Assembly (NCBI GenBank): GCA_963580455.1
Contig: OY756964.1
Location: 5,890,001-5,954,000, forward strand
Length of the DNA: 64,000 nucleotides
From: Euonymus europaeus
Taxonomy: Eukaryota; Streptophyta; Magnoliopsida; Celastrales; Celastraceae
Reading direction: 5' to 3'
Shown: in pieces, positions 36,801-48,137 of the stretch
Layout: each line of letters opens with the position of its first letter
How positions within the stretch are numbered: the stretch's first letter is position 1
Notes under the pieces: model-generated
What the model was told of the DNA's origin: nothing
The model's database searches: none
Seen by the model: the letters and a program-made list of their open reading frames with translations, nothing else
Translations under genes and position numbers: made by a program

Positions 36801-39800
36801 GAAGCTAATACTCTGGTTGGCAAATTTGCAGAAGCCCAGGGAACTATTAGATCACTGGAAGATGCTTTGACAATTGCAGAGAATAATGTCTCCCAACTTG
36901 TGGAAGAAAAAAGAGATTTAGAAGTTGTTAATGAAAAAATGGAACAAGAATTGCAGAAACTAAAGGAAGAAGCAGATACCCTTGCTAGCAAGTTAGCAGA
37001 AGCCTTTGCATCTATCAAATCACTGGAACATGAATTGGCAGTTAGTGAGAATAACGTTTCCCAACTTGCTGTAGAGAAGAGGGAAATGGAAGAAGTTAAT
37101 AGAAACATCCAACTAGAGTTACAGAAAGTCAATGAGGAAGCGAAGACTCATCTGGAACAGGAGTTTGGGAAGGTAAAGGAGGGAACTAATATTCTTACCA
37201 GCAAGTTAGCAGAAGCCCAGGGAACTATTAAATCGCTGGAAGATGCATTATCGGTTGCTGAGAAAAATGTCATTGAGGCATGTGTGGCTAGAAAATCGCT
37301 CGAAGATGCATTGTCTCTTGCAGAATATAATATATCTACACTCATAAAGGAGAAAGAAGAAGCTCTTGTCAGCAAAGCTGCTACAGAGACTGAGCTAGAG
37401 GAAGTTGCTATTCAGACCAAGAAACTGACAGAAGCATATATAACTATTAAATCTCTTGAAGATACTCTAGTTAAGGTGGAGACTGATGTTGCATTACTGA
37501 CCCAACAAAATAAGGATGCAGAAGTTGGCAGAATCAATTTAGAAAAAGAGCAAAAGAAGCTGCAAGACAAAACAGAATCCCAGGCTTCTGAGTTAGCTGA
37601 TGCCTTTTCAACCATAAAATCACTAGAAGATGCATTGTCGAATGCAGAAAATGATGTGTCTGGGCTTGAAGTTAAGAGAATGGCTGAACAGGAGATCTCA
37701 ACACTTAACTCTAAATTGAATGCATGCATGGAAGAGTTAGCTGAAAGTAAAGGCAGCTTAGAAAGCAAGTCATTGGAGCTTATTACTGCCCTTGACAATT
37801 TTCAAGTGCTTATGAAAGACGAGAGTCTTCTGTCCATGGGGAAACGTTGTTTTGAGAAGAGATTTGAGAACCTGAAAGATATGCACCTCATCTTTAAGGA
37901 CATAAGGGACCAATTTGTTAACAGAAGTTTAGAGGTGCTGCAAAGTCACCCTGTCATGCAGGTAACATCAAAATTTCTTCAGATCTGTGGTTAACCTACC
38001 TTTTCTTTGAATTCATTGCTTATTTATCTGTTTGGTTGGCCAATTATGATAACCCGCATCTGTCCCTGTCTGTCTTACATGTTTAATATTTTTATACGTG
38101 AGTAATTACTTTAGCTAATTTTCAGATGGCCTTCCTCTGATAAATTCTTTAAATATGTTCCAGCAAGATATTCATTTGGCAAAACCTTTGTGGCGTGATC
38201 TTGAAGATACCGTAAACCTCAGAATGGAAGATGGTGGGGCCAATGCTGCAGATGGCGATAATATCTCTATGTGTTTTAGAGAGACGGTGGAAGGGTTCCA
38301 GCTGAGAAACAAACTCCTTGAAGACAATTTTGAGAGTTGCTCTACTTTCGTAGATGAATTAATTTCAGCTTTGCTAAGCAAATTAAAGGAAACAAGGGAT
38401 GCAATAAAAATTATGTCCGACTACATGGAGTCCTTGAATCAGAAGGTAAAGAACATGGAAATCTACAGGCAGGAAAGTGAGAAAACTTTAGCTACATTAG
38501 AAAATGATGCTACTTTTTTGTTAGCTGCTTGTACTGATGCCATTAGACACCTGGATTTTGAAGTTAAGAACAATCTAATGGAGCTGAAATCTATTCCCGA
38601 GCTTGAAAAGTTGAATTATAATTCCTTAGTAGAAGAAAGAGAACGTGGTAGAGATGACAATGCTGATCACCACCAGAGGCTTGACAACGGCAAACATGTC
38701 GAAACAGCAGAAAAGTTGCTATCTGTTACAAGAAGAGTTCACACTCTTACTAGAACGTTTGAGAGCACAAGTAATGTTGCAGCAATTGCAATTGAAGAGT
38801 TACAGAAGGAATTGGAAGAAAATAGAGTTGTTTATGAAAAAGTCATAGGAGAAAATGATGAAATGAAGAATAGGGTTTCGGAGTTGGAGAATGATGTAGA
38901 AGCATTACGAAATACATGCAGGGAACTGAAGTTTAAAGTAGATGATTACGAAGCCATAAAGGTCCAGTTGAAGGAGAAAGAAGCTGAACTTTCATCATTG
39001 CACAACAGTATGCAAATGAAGGAAAAAGGTGGAATTTTTTTGTTTCAATCTTGTTGAATATGTCTAGTGCGGTAGTTGATCTTCATTATAATGTTCTTTT
39101 AATTTTTGTTTATATTTTCTACAGCGATCAAAGAAAATATCCTGTCAGCATCACAGGCGGATAGTATTTTTGACAAGATAAGTGCCATCAAAGTTCCTTT
39201 TCCAGAGCTAGAAATAGAAAATCCGGAGCACCATAGTTCAGATCCTGTCAAGAAGCTGTTTTACATAGTGGACAGTTTAACTGAGTTACATCATAAAATA
39301 AATGTGTTATCCCATGACAAAGAAGAGCTGCAGTTGACTTTGACCGGACAGACACTTGAAATTGAGCATCTTAAGGAGGAAATTAACTCACGAATCAGCG
39401 ATGAGCAAGAGGCAGAACAGATGAAAAACGAAATATCCGAACTTGCATTTGATATGCAGGAATTCGTTAATATTCTGGGGTTAAATGAGATTTTGGTGGA
39501 TCCAAAATCTGTTGGTATCAAGGGAATTCTGCCAGTGTTGGAAAAACGTGCTATGGTCCTTCTGTCAGAAACTGAAAATTCAAAATCTGAAGCCCAGGAG
39601 CTTGGTAGGAAGTTGGTTGAGAGTGAAAAGGTTGTAGATGAATTAGCTATGAAGATTAAATTATTAGAAGATTCACTACAGAGTAGAGCTACTCAGTCAG
39701 AGATTGTTCAGGAAAGGAGCATTTTTGAGCCACCTCCCCCTACTGGGGCAGAGATATCTGAAGTTGATGATTTGGTATGCATGTTTGTTTATGTTTTCCA

Positions 39801-41808
39801 TCGTTAATGTATTTCTTGATGAACTGAAGTTTTTTCCGCGCTCTTTGGTTCTTATCTAATGGGGTTCAAGTTGAAAAAATGTTATACATAACATGTAGAC
39901 TCAAGATGATTAAAAAAACTAATAAAGTGGATGCCTTGAAGAAATAGGATTCAAAATGCTTGTTTAAAGGATAGTGTTACTTGAAAAGCTAATTCATGAT
40001 TTTCAAGTGATATTCTCTTATTACCTTTAACCTTGTGATTTTTTGAGATTTTACTATATCTAATTCATACCTTCAATGTCATTGTTTCGACCTTTTCCTA
40101 TGTTGTAATTGTTCATTCGCACTAGTTTTTTTGCTGATACTTTATAGAATTATGGTGAGATTTTTATTTGGCTTTTGGTCATATGGATTCTTGTTACCCG
40201 ACTTGATGTCAAATTATCATTTATGGCAAATAGGAATTTAATATGGGCATTTGAACCTTTCCAGTTGTCATACTATATGTGGTTAACTGGTTGAGAAAAA
40301 AAAAATCCTTGGAACTCGTGAAGTGGATGTTTGGTCTAGTGCACAAGGACTCGAGAGCACCTTTCTAATAAACAGAAGGTTGATGTACCCAAGAATAGTG
40401 AGGATGTTTGACATAACCACAATCGTGCAGCAAAACTTTTGGTGTTTGAAGGAAATCCTCATCTAAGTTTTGGTTGCAATGATTTATAATGACTGTGGAC
40501 CATATCTTATTGCAAGGCACCCAGGCCATGCAATGCAGGCAGTTCTCAAGGGAGAGAGAATAACATGATTCAAAATGAGTTTACCATCTTCTCCATATAT
40601 TGCTGAATTCTTTGTGTGCCCCTATGTCTGATATCTGTCTGTAGAAAAGCTTGATGATGTTGAAGCTGCATATTTATCTCATTTATATTGATTTTTTATA
40701 TTGTTTGTATATACTTTGTCCATTTAGAATTCACAGCCTCTTTTTTCATCCTTGGTTTCTTTTGAAAACATGATTGTTTGGTTAAAATATTGTACCAAGT
40801 ACCAAGTGTTCTAAGCAAGTAGTTCGTGTCTTTGTGAAGCTAAAAGCTGTGTTTGTCTCTGTGTTGTGTCTGTGATCTCATATGCTTTGCTGTTCCAGAA
40901 TCTTCTGTAGAAGAGCTTATGATGTTTTGTCAACATTTGAGAATATTCACGATTATAAAACCAATTTTCTTCTCGTCATGCAGGCAACAGGTCAAAAGAA
41001 TGCAATATCTTCCGTCCCTTCAGCTGCTCATGTGCGTACAATGCGAAAGGGATCGACTGACCACCTTGCACTGAATGTTGATCTGGAATCTGGTAGTCTG
41101 ATCAATAATGAAGAAACTGATGAAGACAAAGGTTTGTGTTCAGAGTTTGTTAGCACACTATTAGATGGTAAGGTTTGAACGAACCTTCAAAAACTTTTCA
41201 TCTTTTTTGTCAGGTCATGTATTCAAGTCTCTCAACACGTCAGGTCTTGTCCCGAAACAAGGAAAAGTTCTCGCAGATCGAATTGATGGGATATGGTAAT
41301 GTGCAAAAATTATCTAATCCATGCTTTTGTTTTTCAAGTAGGATAATACTGTGCGGCATTCAAACTCCTTGTAGTTCTAAAATCCCATCTACAACAGGTG
41401 GCAAGATGCGATTGTTACATCATAGGTTAATAATTGATGTTCATTAGGTTAAAACCTTGGAGGGTTAGAATGTCAAAAAAGAATTAGGAGGATTTCCATT
41501 TTTCTTATTTGCAAAATTTATGCAATATAAAACTGAAATATTTTCTTCTTATTTGATGTAATGTGGTAGAGTTACTTGGTGCAACTTAGAAGTCACAGAC
41601 TCGCTCAATTCTTAAAAACAATCTTTCTGCATATTATGATGGGTGAGGTCTGTTTAGTCTTGTGTATGAAAATTGTTTAACTTTTACCATTTTTATTTTG
41701 TACAGGGTATCCGGTGGTCGAGTCTTAATGAGTCGCCCTAGAGCAAGGCTAGGCGTTATTGCATATTGTCTTCTCTTGCATTTGTGGGTATTGGGAACCA
41801 TCTTGTGA
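33812..41808 (+). CDS. TNO1: TNO1-like long coiled-coil tail-anchored Golgi protein
   Basis: Eight coding exons: 33812-33916, 34042-34302, 34398-37961 (a 3.56-kb exon), 38164-39028, 39125-39774, 40984-41131, 41214-41295, 41706-41808; about 1,925 residues. Almost the whole protein is Glu/Lys/Leu-rich heptad coiled coil. The end (ETDEDKGH, FKSLNTSGL, DRIDGIWVSGGRVLMSRPR, then about 20 hydrophobic residues to the stop) is the signature C-terminal anchor of Arabidopsis TNO1 (trans-Golgi network-localised SYP41-interacting protein; about 1,730 aa). By family it is a trans-Golgi network tether that interacts with the SNARE SYP41 and supports vacuolar trafficking. Residues about 726-855 contain three tandem 42-residue repeats; a second related repeat family (SLEDAL...AENNVSQL) follows. 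Exon 2 could instead start 12 bases upstream in frame. It is longer than the Arabidopsis protein, as expected from the repeats. Confidence 0.93.
36208..36585 (+). repeat. Three in-frame 126-bp coding repeats in TNO1
   Basis: GATGAGAAAAAC occurs at about 36219, 36345 and 36471. Each 42-codon unit carries LKVELQ.KESTV.EC and DCIN.LS. Because the unit is a multiple of three, copy number can change without breaking the frame. Confidence 0.92.
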
Positions 41809-42932
41809 TAGAAGTTGTTGATCATCTTCTGCACGGACCACTGCTAAACCATTTCACGTTGGTGTCTGCAAGTTGTACAGTAATTATATTTGTCTTTCAT
41901 TTATTTTACACCCTCCAACATGTTTATGTCCAACCCATTTTGATTATCTGCGCAACAGCATTTTAGAGTTGCCAGGGAAGCTAAAGCATCGAGACTCCAT
42001 GGAATTCACATGTATTTGATTTGTAATTAGAGATTCGAATAATAATCGACAATTTTACTAGAAGAAATTAGCTTATTGTGGCATCTCTTTTCCTCTCTAA
42101 TTTCACCTTGCACAAAAACAGATTGGGATTGCCTTTCAACCTTTGGTAGAATGATATTTGGAGAATAGATGAAACATTATTTTCATGAAAGCGAAACGCG
42201 AATTTTAATAGGATGCATAATATGTAATTCACATGGAAAATTACTTAGGTAATACTTTATGATCCATCGTAAGTTTGATTTTCGCTAGTAATAATATTTT
42301 TATGACTACGTATTAAATTGTGTTCTACACAATGGTTTAAGCAGGGTCTCATATTGAATGCGAAAATTGTTCAGTAGAGCGTAAATTTTAATAGTGTATA
42401 AACTGTCAATTTATTATGATGGGTATGCAAATTAGTTTGATAACGAAGTAAAAGTTATTGAATATGAGTCTTGTTGGAAAGAGTTTTATGCGTTGAGTTC
42501 GAATATATAATTTTTTTTAAAAAAATCTAACATATATTTTGAGAGATAAAATGACAAATGTGTGAGAGAACAACGAGAACAAAAGAAATTAAGAATTTTT
42601 TTTTGATTTGAAACTTAGGTGATTGATAACCAATCAAATTGAGCGTACGTGATTATAATCCACATGGGTTATAGGTACAATATATAATTTAATTGATATT
42701 TGCAAATATTTATTAGGGTCTTTAAAAAAGTTCAGAATAACGAAAATTCTGATCTCTGAACGGCAATCCACCACGTGGCTGAACTCAGAATTGTTTAATA
42801 TATGAAATAGAAAAATTGAACTTCAAGAATTAAAATAACGGAGAAGAAAAATAGATAATCTCTAACGTCTTCCATGCTTTGCACTTCCTCCATGGGCATC
42901 TCCAAGCATAGTTGAAGACGCTACTACCCATT
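41809..42932. other. TNO1 3' UTR, spacer and CPBP gene promoter
   Basis: AT-rich, with no supportable ORF. A CCACGTGGC G-box-containing word is at about 42771-42779, about 155 bp upstream of the CPBP start, where it could act as a light- or ABA-type promoter element. Confidence 0.5.
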
Positions 42933-45686
42933 ATGGGTTTGCTCACCCTACAGAGCACCTCTGCAAGCCATCTTCTTTGGGCGAATCATACTCTTCGGGG
43001 TCAGTATCTGTTTTTCTACCAAAATTTCAACTTTTATTGATTTGGGTCTTTGATGAAGACAATAATTTTTCAATGTTTTAAATCAGGTGGGAAATTTGTT
43101 GGTTCTCTCTATGATGTGCAGAAGCAGAACCTCTTCCTTGACAGTGAATCTGTAGTAAGGGCTTCTGCTAGAAGAAGAAAGGGCCTTTCTGTGAAGAAGC
43201 TGAGCAATGATGAACAATCGCATGAAAGAGCAGCACTGCGAATTCGTGAGAGTTCATCTGACCAAAGGAAAGTACTTGTGGATGGGTCTTCTGTAGAAGA
43301 TGATTATCTACGAGTTCATGAAGTTAGTGCAAAGGATTCGTTTGATGTTCCTTCACGAAAAACTGTGCTTCAGGCATGCATTTTCACTTCTGCGTTGATA
43401 GGGCTTCTGGGTATTACAATTCGTCAGGTATGCTTCAGCTATCTTACTTAGTTTCATTCGATTTTGGTATCGCGTCTCAGTATTAGAAACTGATCTGCAA
43501 AATATTTCAGTTTCTGTACAAAATTACCCATGTTCGGTTGTGGTTGCTTTTGAGTTGGTAGTTATCTAGCTATTACATGTTATTAATGCAGGTATCTCAT
43601 GTTGCATCAGTGGAAGGACTGCCAATCCATGACTGCTCTACGGAAATACAATGTATAACTCATTAATGCCTGACTTTCCCATTTTTTTAGTTTTTTTTGG
43701 TTTATTATGCTCCATGAGATGTTTAAAGCTGCATATATCTCATGAAATGGAACAGTAAGGACAGTATGTGCCACACAGTGCTTTGCATCAGGGTTGGGTT
43801 GGAAGGACCGACACTCTACTGCTACTTGGAGACTAGAAAAGGACTAAGAAGTGCTTTGCCCCAAGTTTAGTAGTTGGAACATTGCTAGTGCTTTGCTATG
43901 ATATTCACTTGGATGAATACTGAATAAGCTATTTTTCATCTTGTCCATTAGAACTTTACTTAACCGTAATTGCCTTGCTGTTTGTCGAGTAGTAATAATT
44001 AATCTTAAGAGTTAAGATCTACCTTTCCATCAGCTTATGCTTTGGGAGCCCTGGGGAAGTGCTAAGTCATGTGTTCAAAATTCTGCACGCGTCAACTTAA
44101 ATATAAATGTTTCACATATTGGGCCTCCCAGATTAAGTAGCAAGTCTGGTCTGGCCCTGCGCCGAGGGGAGTCGTTGATACAATAATAAACTTTTGAAGA
44201 TTCTCTTGCGATATAAGCTTACAGGGTGTTTCATTTATGCTTGATGGTGACATTAAATAAATACAACTAACACTAGTTCAGGATACATAATGAGGTTGCA
44301 TTTCCCCCAATTTATTCCTTGTGCCATGCAAACAAGTTTTCTCTTCTAATTCATTAGGGTTTGAAGTCGACATTGATATTTAATGAGTTAATAGTTTTGA
44401 TGCAGAATCATTTGAACCTCCCCCTGCCCTTGATGGCCTTTTCCTCCTTTTCAATGTTGTGATATTATATTGCCTTAAAAAAACTGTCACCGTTTTCCTC
44501 TTATTTACAGTTGGTTTTGAGATATGGCATCTTGAGTTAATTACAGGATTAGTTGTACTAGTTTCATCATCCCGGTACCTACTATTAAGAATATGGCCGG
44601 ATTTTGCTGAATCTACTGAGGCAGCCAATCAACAGGTACCTCTATTTGTTGTCCTGCTTGTGTCTGTAGAAGACCTAGTAAAGCTTGTAATGTGTGTTCT
44701 TATCACCTCATCTCTACTAATAATCAAATAACAGAACCATTTGATGAATGGCTGTTGAAATTGTGTACAAAGTTTTCAGACTCATTTTGTAATTCAATTT
44801 AGGAGATGAGATTTACTAATTTAGACCCGTTCCTCATCAGCTGCATGTGGTACAAGCCTCTGCCTTCAATTTTTTTTGAGCCATCATTGTTACATGCAGG
44901 TCCTTACATCGCTTCAACCTCTAGATTACATTGTTGTTGCATTTTTGCCTGGGGTTAGTGAGGTGAGCAAGGAAAATGATTATGTTTTCACTTTTCAGTT
45001 TAAGTCCATCCCAAATAGAGCAGTAATCAATCATCTATCTTTTCCTTTTGGTTTATTTATTGAAGTAACATCTCAATATAGTAAACATTAGTGCATTGGC
45101 TGCTCAGGAACTCCTTTTTCGCGGTGCACTGCTACCAGTTTTCGGTATTAATACTGTGAGCATCTTGCTTGTTGCTGCCATTTTCGGTGCTCTTCACTTG
45201 GGCAGTGGTCGAAAGTATTCTTTTGCAATCTGGTATTCACCATCTTGAATTTATTTACTTACGGCATTTTCCATTTTACATTAATGATATCACTTGCATC
45301 TTATTGCATATCATTTTGTCCCTTTGCTGTGCATAAGATATTCAATTGTGTCATGTTCAAGTGTTCAACTTTATTGTGTGAACAAAGATTAACTAATCAT
45401 TTCCCAATCTTGGATTTAATTTTAAAAAAAAATCTGTGATATGTATATAAAAAACGTTTAGTTGATTTGATTTTGTGGAACTGGTCAATCGCTTCTCTTA
45501 CGATCGCTGTTTTTCTTTCTTTCTTTCACTCATCTCTGGGCAACATTTGTTGGGTTTGTCTATGGATATGCGGCATTTTTATCCTCGAGTATCGTTGTAC
45601 CAATGGCTTCTCATGCGTTAAACAATCTTGTTGGCGGCGTCTTATGGCACTACTCATTGAAGTCTAATCAAGTAGACATCAAATGA
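42933..45686 (+). CDS. CPBP (CAAX) protease family membrane protein
   Basis: Seven coding exons: 42933-42999, 43087-43427, 43592-43652, 44511-44635, 44900-44962, 45108-45232, 45539-45686; about 309 residues. The N-terminus is Ser/Thr-rich with few acidic residues and could be a plastid transit peptide (inference). Several hydrophobic helices follow. The three CPBP/ABI signatures are present: E219-E220-x3-R224 (SEELLFRG), F245-x3-H249 (FGALH) and H286-x3-N290 (HALNN). By family these are intramembrane metalloprotease homologues; some plant members act in plastids. The last intron (45233-45538) has a normal GT donor and a strong pyrimidine tract but its acceptor reads TG, not AG. Using it joins W261 in frame to conserved sequence. 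Without that splice the HALNN motif would be lost. The Arabidopsis counterpart may be At3g26085 (beside RGS1) or SCO4/At5g60750; I cannot decide. Confidence 0.88.
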
Positions 45687-45899
45687 TCTTTATCTTCCCA
45701 ACTCACTCTGTAATTTCTGCATATAGCGCCGCCTGCTTAATTCCTTTTGTAAATGTTCAATCTCTATTTTGGTCTGATAATCGAAATGGAATTCGTTATG
45801 ATTGTTGTATGTTAATATGGTAGAGCATGTTTTTGACTCTTTCCTGAATTTCATTGATCTTTATGCTTATATAGTTTTGCCTATTGTCAACTTAAGTTA

Positions 45900-46030
45900 G
45901 CATTTTCTGGTTAGTGTTTTCTCATTCCAAACCCTAACCAGGCTGTACAACCCTTAAAATGGGTTGCCTGGCTCTGCCAGTGTCCTCATGCAGAAGATAT
46001 GGACTCTGCGCCATCGTAATCAAAACTTTA
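45900..46030. repeat. Dispersed repeat, copy A left part
   Basis: Shares CAAACCCTAACCAGGC, CAACCCTTAAAATGGGTTGCC, CAGTGTCCTCATGCA and AGATATGGACTC blocks with 61726-61850. It contains a small palindrome AACCCTTAAAATGGGTT. Confidence 0.85.
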
Positions 46031-47040
46031 GCCCCTGTTTGGTTGATAGGGATAAAGTGTATTCCTGTTTGGTTGTAGGGATAAAGTGTATACCGTTGGT
46101 GTGCCAAGCTTGTTCCCGCTTTAAGACCTCCCACATCTGATACTGGGTGTGGGTGGTCTGCTCTAATTTAGAGTCAATTTTTTTGTCTTTTAGTGTAAAT
46201 GAGGCTCACATCAGTTTATTGGTTTGCGAGTTGTTGCGTACCACTGTAGCTACGCGATTTCTTTTTGAATGTTAAAATTTTCATCTTCACGTTGTAGTCC
46301 AAGAGCATAACTTTCGTCATCGTCGACCTTCCTGATCTCTCTCTCACTCTTTGTCAATACAGCTCATCGTTGACAGCCTCTCCTTTCTACCAGGCGCCAT
46401 CGTCGTTAAGATGAAATCTCAAGGCATAGATGAAATCTCAACTTTAAGGTGCAACACAAAAGCTGAAACTCCAAGGTTTCTTATACTCTGATTGCATGAA
46501 ATCATTCAGCCGTTGAACACCCCATGAAGAAGTAAATAAAAAAATAAAAAAAATCACTCAAACATCTAGATTCTACATGGACAATCCGGCTGGATCTAGA
46601 ACTCTCTCCCATTTGGAGAACTTGAATTGATAGATTTTTTTTTTTTGAATTGATAGAATTGTTGAAAGTGTTTGATGAAATGTGTGAGAAGCATAACACA
46701 CATGTTGTATACATGAAAGGATAAGGTAGTTGATATCAAAAAATTAAAAAGTTATTGTTTAATCAAAAAATTATTATAATTATTAATATCAAATGTTAGT
46801 TGATTATTTGATAATATGGTAAATATTTGATGTTATGGTAGTAATAAAATAGATTGAGTTTAAATAAATAAATAATGATTATAAAAGTAAATATTTAAAT
46901 GATTTAAAGTAACTGATGTGTACGGTTACTGTTTCAAAAACTGTAAATTGATGAAAATGTGTATTTTGTTGGAATTTAGAGAATTTGTTAAGATTAACTG
47001 ATTTTGATGATTTAACAACCAAACACTAACATCACGCTGG
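46030..47040. mobile_element. Candidate MITE interrupting a dispersed repeat
   Basis: Starts with CCCCTGTTTGGTTGAT (about 46032) and ends near 47036 with AACAACCAAACACTA, its approximate inverse. A short unit CCTGTTTGGTTG...AGGGATAAAGTGTA is doubled at 46034 and 46065. In the other copy of the surrounding repeat (61.7-62.4 kb), the two flanking parts are nearly contiguous, which suggests this DNA was inserted. No coding content. Confidence 0.4.
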
Positions 47041-47429
47041 AGTAAGAAGGCGGCGTAAGATGGGATTATTTTGTTACGCTTTAGATAAGGGATATCTTAT
47101 GTTAATTTTTCTGGTAGTCCTGTGGATGAATTATTAGTGGAGGTCTAGCCTAGAATCATTTTAACTCTTTTACTCAACCAATTGTTCAGTAACTCAATTG
47201 TTAAGTAGGAGCACCACCCAACCATACGAACCATAATTGTATGGAACTCTTTTTGTCACCCAATTCTTCAGTAACCCAATTGTTATTGTTATGTTTTATT
47301 ATTAATTTTTTAAATATCTTTATTGATAATTTGACAGCTCTCATGTATACAGCTTAAAGTAGTTTATTTATTTTGACAGTTTGTACACTTTAGAGTAACT
47401 TTTTTTAAATGTTTTGAGTTTTTATTCAA

Positions 47430-47870
47430 TTATGTTGAATTTGATTTTTTTTTCATGTTGAATTTGATTTTTTTTTCGAATAAAAAATATATCATTGAAT
47501 TTGTTATGTGAGATATTACATACTTATAATATTTTTAAAAAAAATTAAAAAAATTTAATATATTTTACATTAGGCCGCGGCCACTCTAACTACCAAGTTG
47601 CTAGAGTGCTTGGGTCTTGTCCTGGATTTTCTACAAATGATTATTAGGTCTTTAAAATATTTTTAATTTTTTTTAAATTATATTTAAAAAAATTTGATCG
47701 ATATTACAAATCTAACGATATTTTTTTATTTTAAATAAAAAATAAAAAAATTTAAATTTTATTTCGAACAAAAATATATGTCATTATATTCACAATACCG
47801 ATCAAAATACAAACATTTAAAAAAAATTTAAAGGCCTAAATAACATCTGCAGCGTGATCCTCCATGTCTT
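47430..47870. repeat. Dispersed repeat, copy A right part
   Basis: Similar along its length to 61885-62380: TTTCGAATAAAAAATATATCATT, CCACTCTAAC...AAGTTGCTAGA, GATTTTCTAC, GTCTTTAAAA, ATTTCGAA.AAAAATATAT and a final CATCT.CAGCG. Non-coding and AT-rich with GC-rich islands. Confidence 0.8.
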
Positions 47871-47913
47871 TTTCTTCTTGTCTATTTTTTGTCCGGAGAA
47901 AATATATTCCTAA

Positions 47914-48008
47914 TTGGCCCAAAAAAAACCCAATTCTATTTACGTCGGACTGTCGCAGTACTCTTAAACAACTCCTCCTGTCTGAGTTTGGCCCAATTGA
48001 TATGGGCC
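47914..48008. promoter_or_regulatory. Site II-type elements upstream of cyclin C
   Basis: Three TGGGCC/GGCCCA words (47914-47921, 47990-47995, 48003-48008) lie 130-225 bp before the cyclin C start. Such TCP-bound site II elements are typical of plant growth and housekeeping promoters. Position and sequence only. Confidence 0.5.
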
Positions 48009-48137
48009 GAGACCTTTCAAAATCAGAACATCCTTTCGATCGGCTTCTCTACGCCTGAGCCTGCCCTTTTTTCAGCCTGAAAATTGAGACGTAAGTGCTC
48101 ATTATTCCAGAAAAATCTTCCAACATCTCTACCAAGG

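Noticed and set aside
44405..44510. Extension of CPBP exon 4 upstream to a GATGCAG acceptor
   Set aside because: Joining it to exon 3 creates an immediate TAA. The acceptor at 44509-44510 gives the conserved FGFEIWHLEL join in frame.
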